DNA of 64,000 nt from Eleginops maclovinus (taxonomy: Eukaryota; Chordata; Actinopteri; Perciformes; Eleginopidae). The stretch spans positions 4,151,043-4,215,042 of the forward strand of contig NC_086362.1 in the NCBI RefSeq assembly GCF_036324505.1, given 5' to 3'. Of the stretch, positions 54,824 through 64,000 are shown piece after piece. A model generated the notes under the pieces. That model worked only from the letters and a program-made list of their open reading frames with translations, was not told the origin of the DNA and did no database searches. Within the stretch, counting starts at the first letter, position 1. Each line of letters begins with the position of its first letter. A program made the position numbers and the translations under genes.

Positions 54824-56047
54824 AACAGAAGTTTATTAAGGGGGCTTGACGGATGTATCATATTGTAACAGGGTTGAGATTCACCATACATACGTCTTTA
54901 CTTATCTGTCTATTCACAGCATAGCATGGCACTTTCTTATTCTTTGTGTAAATATATTAATGAATTAGACAAGGTGCAGCTCCATTTCCTGTAAATTCTT
55001 ATTTAGTTTGCACCTACGTTTCCTAAGTTCACATTAACATAAATTCAATAATATCTTCCTAAAAGTGCAGTTGTGGTTCTGTGCCTGTCTGTATTTGACT
55101 CCAGGAATTGTAAAGGAAAGTGTTATTGGTGAGGTAGGAAGTGTAGCTTGTTTTAAGAAAAGCAACAGTGTGATGTGTTTGCTGGTGGCAGCAGGGACCG
55201 TGCCATAATGCTGGTAGAAGAGTCAGCCCAGCTGCTGCTGAGGAGGCGATGAGAGAGAGAGGTTTCTTTACATTTGTTGTGAATACTACTTTAAATTAAG
55301 GGATCCAACATACTGATGGAAAATGGATACCCTTTGCCATTTAAAATGCATTTACCTGGTCTGCATTTAAAGAGTTGATTGTTTAATAAAATGCTTTTGA
55401 ACTGAGATTTCTTCCGGGAATGGTTGTCGAGCCTTTCAGAGAGCAGGGGCAGCAGAAGAAATAAGAGTAGATGTAGTAAACGCATGCTCATCACGTCAGG
55501 AGCAAATCGAACAAGGTGACAGAAATGAATGTGCTTCTTTAGTAAAGCAATATGAAAAATGTTGTACCTAAATATAAGCGAATAGCTAGATGACATCTCG
55601 CCATAATTTCATGAACAATTCAAAAATAGATGCCGCTTTTAAATGTCTTATTGTTTCAGCTCCAAAGTACATAATGTTGAGCCATATGACAAAGCATAAT
55701 GTCTTACAAGCTCTTAATATGTTATAAATATAAAAAGTATGTGTGAGCTGCGTCGTTTAAACATGTGTAATGCAGTAAACAGCACATTTGGCACATTGAC
55801 ATATGGTAGCTTGATAAGATGCTTATTTTTATTGTCGTGCCACTACTTCTCTTTTTACAACTTTATAATCTTTTATTATTATTATATATCTTGTATGTGG
55901 GTGGTACTATTATAAAGCATTTCAGGAGCTGCACAGCCAATTTTCATTGTACCAAATGCAGTGACATTACAACACTGTATAGTCTGCTCAAAAACAAATG
56001 TACCATGAGTCCCACACACAACCCCCATGTCTAAAAAGCCTCCATCG

Positions 56048-56364
56048 GACTCTTTCTTTACCTCTGCGACATAATGACATCACTATGTAGCACTTGCGCG
56101 TCTATTGGCTAGCGCTCCAACACATTGTACGTGATAGGCTATGCGGGGCGGGACATCTCTAAGGGGTTGAACGGTCACAACAGAGCCGGGCCAGCTAACC
56201 AATCAGAGCAGACTGGGCTCTGGTTTCAGACGGCGGGTGGGACAGAGGAGCTGCAGCACAGGCAGGATGAGAAACACAAAGAGCTTTTTGAACATGAAAG
56301 CATGGAGACAGAACAGAACATACAATTATGAAACCAGGAAATGAGCATAATGGGGCCCCTTTAA
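56048..56364 (-). mobile_element. MITE-like element, copy 2 (inverted relative to copy 1)
   Basis: Reverse complement matches 39093-39478 over most of its length, including the terminal TTAAAGGGGCCCCATTATGC, CCTGCCTGTGCTGCAG, GCCTATCACGTACAATGTG and TAGTGATGTCATTATG. The distal inverted terminus is not clear, so this copy may be truncated. Confidence 0.75.
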
Positions 56365-57447
56365 CTGTCACGAAACTCCAGGAAACGTTTTCCTTTTATG
56401 CGATCGATTTATTTTCAGAAGAATGTAAAGTTGAAGAGACAAAGTCCAATCATTTTTTATTACTGTTATTTATTGACAACTAAATTCACAATGAGGTCTG
56501 GTGGACACTTCTGATCCTTATCTGAGTGATTGAGTCTTTACCGCTTATAAAGGACTGTACATGTTTAAGCAAAAAACGTTCCGGCCTTGTTCACTCGTTG
56601 CCGATCATCCTCACATTTTGACCCCCCTCGTATAGATTTGATTGTCTGGCACTTTTTTACGACGGGAAGGCTTATGGAGGTTATCAGTTGTGTGGGGTGT
56701 TATCAGCCTCGTGGGATGTTACTGATTAACCCATCCCACAGGACCGAAACTCCCCAGGGACAGATCAGTGGAAACAATAATCTTCCTTGGTGTGAAAGAG
56801 GTGGGTAATCAAAAAGAGGAAAGGGTGACCCAAAAAATGAATCTTATATCCAAAGCAGAGGGGGAGAGAATAACCAAAGCTGTAATCGTCCCATCCCATG
56901 GGCTGTTTTAACACAGTTTAACGTCAATGATTCATCGAGGCCAGTGTAATTCACATCAGCTTCAGTGAGTTTGAGTTATGAGGGACAATGTTCATTGGTT
57001 GAAACACAAGGCTGAGAGATATGTCTGGGAACATGGAGTCTTCTCCAAACTACACCCTGTTTGGATGTCATCCCATGGAGTTACTGTTTAATCCAGGATC
57101 AGCGGTTTATTGTCCGCCACTTTCTATTACTGCAGGCAGTGACGGAGATAGAGACGGTCATTGTCGTCCTTTTATGTGAAGTTAAAGTTTGATGTGTTTC
57201 TGGCTTTTAATTATTTCCTTCTTTTTATTGTTCGTATTTTTGGAGAGTTTGAAGAGCAGTCCATTGCAGACAGAAACAGAGTGTTGTCTCAGAGTTTAAA
57301 AAAACACTTTTTTTGATTGAAACTACAAACTTGAACTTGAACAAATGATTATGTGTTATTGATGTTTGATAGGGAACAGCAAAGTGTGTTTCTGCATAAA
57401 AGAGATCTCAAAGCCACTGACAACTTAGTTTCAAATCTTCAGTCTTA

Positions 57448-57767
57448 GATTAGAATCGGAGGATGAAACCCTCTTTATTTGTCACATGCATGCACACAGC
57501 AGAGCACACACAGTGAAATTGGTCCTCTGCATTTAAGTACTAGGAGCAGTGGGCAGCTATTGTGCAGCGCCCGGGGAGCAATGGGAGGGAGGGATTGGAG
57601 GTTGTCCGGTGCCTTGCTCAAGGGCACCACAGCAGGACCTAGGAGGTGAACTGGGACCTCTCCAAGTAGCAGTCCACTTTCCATATTTCAAGTCTGTTCG
57701 GGGACTTGAACCGGCGACCCTACGATTCCCAGTCCAAGCCCCTACTGACTGAGCCACTGCTGGACTT
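57448..57767 (-). mobile_element. tRNA-derived SINE
   Basis: In minus orientation the head carries a Pol III A box (TGGCTCAGTCAGTAGGGG, 57756-57739) and B box (GGTTCAAGTCC, 57712-57702) at tRNA spacing. A tRNA-unrelated body follows, with an AAATAAAG-containing tail near 57470. AGTCTTA at 57441-57447 and 57768-57774 is a likely target-site duplication. This is an internal-promoter SINE, not a functional tRNA gene. Confidence 0.82.
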
Positions 57768-58097
57768 AGTCTTAATATTTATGGCAGACCGAGCGACCTT
57801 TAAAGTGTTAATAAGTTCAGTAAACCTATACTAACCTGCTTCCTTAGGACTGTGTGTGGTTTGATCAGATTTGATTGACAGTTACTTGCCATTATAAATT
57901 GCCGGGCACCGTCATCATTCAAATGTTGATCCAAAACATCTGAAACTGAAAAAAAAGTGTTCATGTTGGACCCCATGCTAATTGTGGTAAGTCTAATCAT
58001 GAACACGTGTTTTTAAAGCACATTTGAACTTTTATAACTGTTTGTTTCCAACAAAATGACCCACATACAAAACTATACCCTATATGGTCATGTAGCC

Positions 58098-58270
58098 TAC
58101 AGCCACGGAAAAAATTGAGAGACCACTTGAGCATTATCCTTTTCTCTTGTTTACTACTGACATTCTTCTCCGTGTTGAAATTCAACAGACAGCGGACTGG
58201 CGGCCATACATGTAGAGACAAAGATGTAAGGAACATTTGGAGTGGGGTCTTAATTTTTTCCGGAGCTGTA
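58098..58270. mobile_element. Tc1/mariner-like MITE
   Basis: The left end TACAGCCACGGAAAAAATT and the reverse complement of the right end TACAGCTCCGGAAAAAATT match at 17 of 19 bases. TA lies at both boundaries, as expected for Tc1/mariner target sites. The 173-bp interior has no ORF. Confidence 0.8.
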
Positions 58271-59589
58271 TATGCTGACTGAATTAACATATAAGTAAGT
58301 TCTGAGATGCTTTCCCATGAAAAACAGCTGACTCATTCTCCATTTCACATGATTTAAAGCCTTTTTAGTACAGTTGTAAAACATGATTTTATATAAGGCC
58401 TGGACCAGAAGAGATTTGTAAATTAGGTAGCAACTGCTTTGTTGTGGTTATACCAGCACTCACAGACATTTTTTAAATTGCTTCTATAATTTGTATGGCT
58501 TCTTCTTCGATGCGGTGTGACAAATCCTGGAAAGCACAAGGAAAAAGCGAAAGGCTTCTGTCTAGGTAACCCTTAAAAAATAAAAACACATAAACTTTGT
58601 TTTTACAGACAAAGCCGTTGTGTGATTTCCATCCAATAAAAGCGAGCTTTGCAAACAGCTCGGCCATTAAATGAGACATTTATTGCGAGCGAGGATCCAG
58701 TTGTTTCTTTGTGGTGTCAGTAAATGTCTGATTCCTGCACAGGTTCACAAAAAAAAAGAGCCAAAAACAGGACTTTTTATTCAGACAGCTTTATGAAAAT
58801 ACCTATAAGACATTTAGCGGCTTCATTTTCACTGGTTTCGCGCTTTCAATCTGTAAAAATATAGACTTTGATTCTACTTTAAAACCATTTCTGTTCCTCT
58901 ACAATAATAATAACACATTTTAAAGGTGCTTTGTCAGGTGATATGATAAGAAGTCTAATTGAAATCAAGCAATGAAACCACATTTTTAAGAAGGACACGA
59001 CGGCATCAATCGCACATTAAAAGCTAGTCTGAAAAGGTTGGTGTTTGGCCAGTGTTTTGAATGTGTGGGGGGGTCAGAACAGTCTCTGATTTGGAGAGTG
59101 CTCTGTCACCATAAACACTTACAAACGTTCCCTTCCCGCGGCTTCAACTCCCACTTTCTTCCAGAAAACTGCTGGTGGTCTATTCCTCATGATCTGTTTC
59201 CTCAGCGTTATTTCTTGACCTTTATACACAATCGGTTTCCTGGTTTTTCAAATCGCACCATCTCTCTAGACACATCATGGCTGAAATGCAGGCTACGATT
59301 TATCTGAATATTATCAGTGAGATGAACTCAGTGCTCCCCGGATTTGGCCACGCTGACCCAGCAGCTATCAGGAGGATAATTGATGGCGACACACAAACAC
59401 AGAAACCGGGTGATTTTAAACCTCTTGTAAATAAGCTTTTAGCCGAGCTTTGGACCTCAAACTTAATCATGTTGATTCAGTTCCAAAATGTTACAAATCT
59501 TGGGCGTGGAACTAAGTCAGTGTGACCTTGTGTCTCATGGCCTTGAGATTCAAAACCAAAACAATAAAACTGAAGGTGCAATTGGCAGG

Positions 59590-59990
59590 GTGGAATGTTA
59601 CTTAGAACAAATTACTGTACATGAGCACACATTTAAGGTACTTTACTTGGGTATTTCCATATTATGCTACTTTATACTTCTATTCCACTACATCTCAGAT
59701 TCATTAGGGTATTATTATCAGTCCTGCAGATTCAGATTATTAAAAAAAACTATAATATCAATTTATAAATGATTATATATTACTATAGGTTATACTACCC
59801 AGCAGTAAGCTTTATACTGTCAGATCTGCCTTCACTATTCAAAATGAAAGGGACATTAAAACTGAATGTATCCGACAATATTTGAACACCCTTACTCTAC
59901 TTTTAAGTACATTTGAACCTCATACTTTTGCACTTTATGTAAGATTTTCAATGCATGACATATTTTCACACTGTAGCATTGATACTTTTT
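59590..59990. repeat. Degenerate 'acttaagtac' fish repeat
   Basis: Contains AAGGTACTTTACTTGGGTAT, TTCCATATTATGCTACTTTA, TACTTCTATTCCACTACATC and, further on, TCTACTTTTAAGTACATTTG. Confidence 0.75.
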
Positions 59991-60341
59991 CTTCAGCAAA
60001 AAGATCTGAGAACTATTTCCACGCGTGCAATTGTTTAAAAAGTCCTATTAATAATGCCAATTAAGTGTGAAAAATGGGGTTTGAAGCACATTCCTGTTAA
60101 AGATCCAGCCCAAAAAGTAATGAAAAACGTTTTTTAAATGGCTAATAATGCGCCGTTGTCCATCAAAGAAAAGAAAAAGCGTGGAAAATTCCTAATAAAC
60201 ATGTACCGTGCCGCGCCATTAAGAGCGACTGATGACCATTGGACCCTGAGAGTGAGGCGATAAACACCTGCTCAGTTTCAGGGGTGTAAAATACAAGAGA
60301 GAGAGTGTGTGAGGGGAGGGGGGAGGAGAGAAAGCCAGTCA

Positions 60342-60347
60342 TATAAA
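60342..60347 (+). promoter_or_regulatory. cldn15: TATA box of cldn15 (inferred)
   Basis: TATAAA within CATATAAATCATT, about 170 bp upstream of the start codon; transcription would begin near 60372. Confidence 0.5.
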
Positions 60348-60512
60348 TCATTATACATATCTGTGGAGCTGAACACATCTCCCACTGACACACGCTCACA
60401 CACACACTCATTGACTTTCAATCACACCTAAATCCTTTTTATCACCACATTCTTTTTGATTTCCAAAATCTGGATTTACTTTTTGTTTGACTTCTGGGCC
60501 AAAGAGGGGGTC

Positions 60513-62600
60513 ATGGATCCAATTGTGGAAGTAGTGGCGTTGATTTTGGGGTTCCTTGGTTGGGTGATGGTTGGGATCACGCTGCCCAACCGGTACTGGA
60601 GGACCTCCACCGTCGACGGGAACGTCATCACCACCTCCACCATCTACGAGAACCTGTGGATGTCATGTGCCACGGATTCAACCGGGGTCCATAACTGCAG
60701 GGAGTTCCCCTCGCTGCTCGCTTTGAATGGTATGTTGACCCAAAAAAACACTAAAATAACACTATTTAGGACAAAACCTCCATCATAGATCAAAGAAAGG
60801 AGAATTTTAAAGTAGGTTTATGACATGATGATGCTTTGTCAGGGGGAAACAACTCTTAAAGCTCAATTTCAAAGTTTATGAACCTTGAACTTTCTGGCCA
60901 TAAGCCTATGATCCTTTACAAGGGTGATGAGAATTAAAATGGTGTGAATTTGATGATTTTTTTTTGTGTCTTCATTTCTCTCTTCAGGTTACATCCAAGC
61001 GTCCCGTGCCTTGATGATCACATCCATAGTGTTCGGCACCTTCGGACTGTTGCTAGCCCTGATAGGTGTGCAGTGTTCCAAAGCTGGGGGAGAAAACTAT
61101 GTTCTCAAAGGGAGGATTGCTGGCACTGCTGGAGTCCTTTTCATAGTTCAAGGTAACAGAGATAACAAAATGCATTTAAAAAAATCCAAAAAGGTGTATT
61201 TTAGGGGAGGCCAAACAAGTGTAATGATATTTGACTACCTAATACCCTGTAAATATAAGTGTAAACCTTTCCATAATGTTACTAAATTATGTTGTATTGC
61301 TAATTGAAATCAATAGTCCTAGATGTGTCCTCCTTTCTTGCCAGACTTTGAACCTCTGTACCTGGAAGCTTCCCAGATTTGTTCTCAGTGATTAAAGAAT
61401 ATTCACTTTTTCTTTATCGAAAGGTCTGTGCACGATGATCGCAGTGTCCTGGTACGCCTTCAACATCACTCAGGAGTTCTATAACCCTCTACATGCCGGG
61501 ACAAAGTAAGGTGGAGGTGGTGTTGGTTGATGATGAAAGGTCTAACATGAAGCTCACACAGGCTGACTGACACTGTGCTGTCTGCCGCAGGTATGAGATA
61601 GGAGAAGGACTTTACATCGGATGGTGCTCCGCCGTGCTCGCCATTGCCGGGGGAGCCTGTCTCACCTGCTCCTGCCAAATGGGCAAAGAGGACAATTAGT
61701 GAGTTTATGTTCCTACTACTGATGGATAAACTGTAAATTAACAAGTTGTAGTAATGTAAAAAATGCTCTCTTATTCCTCCATACAAACATCACTTATAAA
61801 AGTTTAGAAATACATTTGAAAAATACTCTTTTGACTTAAAGTGACTATACATAATTCAATAAAATAAAAACAATTGAAAAAAGTAATCATTTTAAAGAAA
61901 TAGTGGGAAATTCAAATTTGGAGAAAAAAAATCTGAAGTTTGAAAAGATAATCCAAAGGAAAAAAAAAAGTGAATTTTTAAAAGAAGATGATTCAAATAA
62001 TGAGAAAATGGTGGGTTTTTAGAACATGCTGAAATAGATTTATAAACAAATGTACAATCTCAGTGCGTTTAGACAAAAGAAAAGTACAATTGTAGTGTGT
62101 GATGCATGTTTTGAAGACCCAAAGAACCTCTAAAATATATCTCTTTTAAACTCATGGCCCTCTGGCGCCTTGCTGTGGCAACACTTTTTTTATTCACCTT
62201 TGGAAGAACGTCCCTTATAGAAGTAAAAAGCAGCTCTTATTGGACATCATCACCTGGTGTGTTGTTAGTGCCCGCCCATCTTTGTTTCTCACAAATGGAA
62301 GATGTTATCTGGGCTCTATTTTAATGACCACATGATGAATGAGGCTGTAAAAATGTGCAACACCGAAAGAGTTGGTGGAAAGTGGAGGAAGTGGACACAA
62401 CTATTTATATGTTTAAGATTGATGGCTGAATACCGTTGAGCTGCTTCGGTTTCACAGACGTTTTTGCACCGTTAGTGACTGTGTGTTTTATCTTGTTTTG
62501 CAGCCCGTTGCCTTATCAAGCCAGGGGAACCGTATATTCTGGACCAGCACCAACCAGAAGCGTGGCTGCTAGTACTTACGGACGAAATGCTTACGTTTGA
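60513..62600 (+). CDS. cldn15: Claudin-15
   Basis: Four-pass tight-junction protein that forms paracellular cation channels in intestinal epithelium (family knowledge). Five exons: 60513-60729, 60988-61152, 61424-61505, 61591-61698 and 62504-62600, 222 residues (human 228). The claudin signature in extracellular loop 1 is intact: W29, NLW at 47-49, C52 and C62. Asp55, the charge known to set cation selectivity in claudin-15, is conserved, and residue 64 is Glu as in human. TM2 follows [15 protein letters not shown], and [12 protein letters not shown] is typical of claudin-15. The C-terminus ends YGRNAYV, a PDZ-binding motif for ZO proteins. Its neighbour fis1 is also its neighbour in human 7q22. 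Confidence 0.95.
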
Positions 62601-63124
62601 CCTAACCTTTGTCACCGAAACCCAAAAGAAAATCTGACCTAAACTTTGTCAGTTTTTGTTGATACATCTAACATGTCCTGGTGTTCAGCTTTAACGCCTC
62701 AGCTGGATCTTTTTTGTATGAAGGCTAAAGGCCCATCACCACTGAACTGTATATACTCACAATTTAAAGAGTGTGTTTTGTAAAGAAAAAAATGAATTCA
62801 TTGAAATGATTGCATTTAAGTTGTAAAAAAGCTAAGCTTCTTATCACTGCACAATGATTCTATTTATGTTTCCTTGATGATGTAAATCCAAATATTTTTT
62901 ACAAACAGTCGCTTATTTTCAGATCAATTTACAATCTGCAAACACATTTCTAGACATGTGTAAAGGGGAAGGTCAAGACTGTTATAATCCAGATATCTGT
63001 GTGTTATTTTGTACAGTTTTATAGATAGTGCCTGTGAAAGAAGGTAGTGGAAAAGTTATCTTTATTTGTTTTGTTTTTTACTATAGCGCCAAACATTCCT
63101 GTTTTACTTTGTATTCCTGTAGTC

Positions 63125-63130
63125 AATAAA
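63125..63130 (+). terminator. cldn15: Polyadenylation signal of cldn15
   Basis: AATAAA about 525 bp after the stop, followed by a T-rich downstream element. Confidence 0.7.
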
Positions 63131-63514
63131 GTTTTGATTGCATCTTTTTTCCTTTTCTTTTCATTTTAAAAAAGAATAGCAAAGTGGTTTTTTACATGAC
63201 ACAATAGTTTAAATTTTGGACAAATAAAGACATAAATAAAAAATATACCACGTTTATCAACTCAGATTATGGGGAATTACCAAGTATGTAGGTTATAACA
63301 GCTGTCTCAAATGTTATATGTCCATTAAATTACAAGTTTTTACAACATTAAGTCTTTACAAAAGTAGGGAATGGTCTTTCTGCTTGTAAAACATATGATC
63401 CTGTGTTGTGTTTCATTATTAAAAAGCACTGTGTCACAAATATATGAGACATGTTACAAAATTATAAAATAACATGTCATCATTTTATTTGTTATTGACC
63501 GAGGATATCGATTC

Positions 63515-63660
63515 CAGTGCTGTAACCTATTTAATTACAACTTCCAGATTCTTATCTTGAGTATTTCCATGTAATGCTACCTTAAACGTCTACTTCATTA
63601 CACTAAATATTGAATTTTTTACTCCACTACATTTATTGAAATGCAGGTGTTACAGCAGCC
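63515..63660. repeat. Degenerate 'acttaagtac' fish repeat
   Basis: Contains TTGAGTATTTCCATGTAATG, CTACCTTAAACGTCTACTTC and TTTTTTACTCCACTACATTT. The rest of the window (63660-64000) shows no gene; near 63930-63990 two CCAATCAGAG boxes recur. Confidence 0.75.
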
Positions 63661-64000
63661 ACAGAGAAATAGAGAAACACATATAGTACACATGAGAACA
63701 AACAAAGGGATAATAAGAATATAAATAAACATGTAGTAACAGTATGAACAGAAATAACAACATAACATGAGATCCACATTGAAGTAGCCTCAGCTAACTT
63801 TCGATTTCCTCTCCATGATCCCCAGTTATTTACTCCAAACAGACACCTTGGTTACAGCCGTGGTTAAAGCACTGGCCGCCTTTATGACCCATGCAGGGAA
63901 TAAGGAGCAGCATCAGGTTAAAACAGTCTGTCCAATCAGAGCTGCCCACGTTTCCACACGAACCCGGATGTTCGGTGCGTGGACCAATCAGAGAAATGTG

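Larger units (their letters stand above)
54830..60330. other. Intergenic region fis1-cldn15
   Basis: About 5.5 kb without a supported exon. It holds the MITE copy at 56048-56364, a tRNA-derived SINE at 57448-57767, a Tc1/mariner-like MITE at 58098-58270 and a degenerate fish repeat at 59590-59990. Confidence 0.6.

Noticed and set aside
57549..57757. Possible tRNA gene on the minus strand
   Set aside because: A and B boxes are present but the body is a SINE. The acceptor stem is not maintained and a target duplication flanks the whole element.
59277..59525. 82-codon open frame starting MAEMQATIYLNIISEMNS
   Set aside because: Looked protein-like at first, but has no recognisable domain and no splice or polyadenylation context; evidence too weak to call.

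Overview
The window is vertebrate nuclear DNA, most likely from a ray-finned (teleost) fish. It has compact multi-exon genes with GT-AG introns, abundant (CA)n/(GT)n microsatellites, and MITE- and tRNA-SINE-type dispersed repeats. I rebuilt the genes by joining exons whose splice sites and codon phases agree and comparing the proteins with remembered vertebrate families. No search was run. Ten protein-coding genes are supported, one of them unidentified.

Layout. 1-5.8 kb: slc7a7 (y+LAT1-type transporter) on the minus strand, with its last ~100 codons beyond the left edge. 11.0-17.5 kb: sall2 (zinc-finger repressor), minus strand. 20.9-22.8 kb: ccnb1ip1/HEI10 (meiotic crossover factor), plus. 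23.6-26.8 kb: ttc5 (minus), head-to-head with mettl3 (m6A writer, 27.5-32.5 kb, plus), the two sharing a 0.75 kb promoter interval. About 32.7-37.8 kb: an unrecognised minus-strand gene for a predicted 85-residue protein. 37.8-44.7 kb: a gene-poor stretch. 44.7-48.8 kb: a TM4SF5-like four-TM protein, minus. 50.8-52.4 kb: cda (cytidine deaminase), plus. 52.9-54.8 kb: fis1, plus. 60.3-63.1 kb: cldn15 (claudin), plus. The remainder is intergenic DNA with repeats.

The slc7a7, sall2, mettl3, ttc5 and ccnb1ip1 genes all lie in 14q11.2 in human, while fis1 and cldn15 are neighbours in 7q22. The window therefore appears to span a junction between two ancestral gene neighbourhoods, somewhere between mettl3 and fis1. 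The genes are not an operon or pathway; they are ordinary housekeeping, epithelial and developmental genes.

I saw no evidence of a new biological system. The points most worth checking are: the unidentified 85-residue gene; a sall2 that lacks the N-terminal C2HC finger and has its single C-terminal finger split by an intron; an A5 tract that appears to frameshift the end of ccnb1ip1; GC-AG introns in tm4sf5-like and possibly cda; a 98-bp GT tract ending beside the acceptor of the catalytic cda exon; and several definable mobile elements (hAT-type with 8-bp target duplication, Tc1/mariner-like MITE, TIR MITE pair, tRNA-derived SINE).
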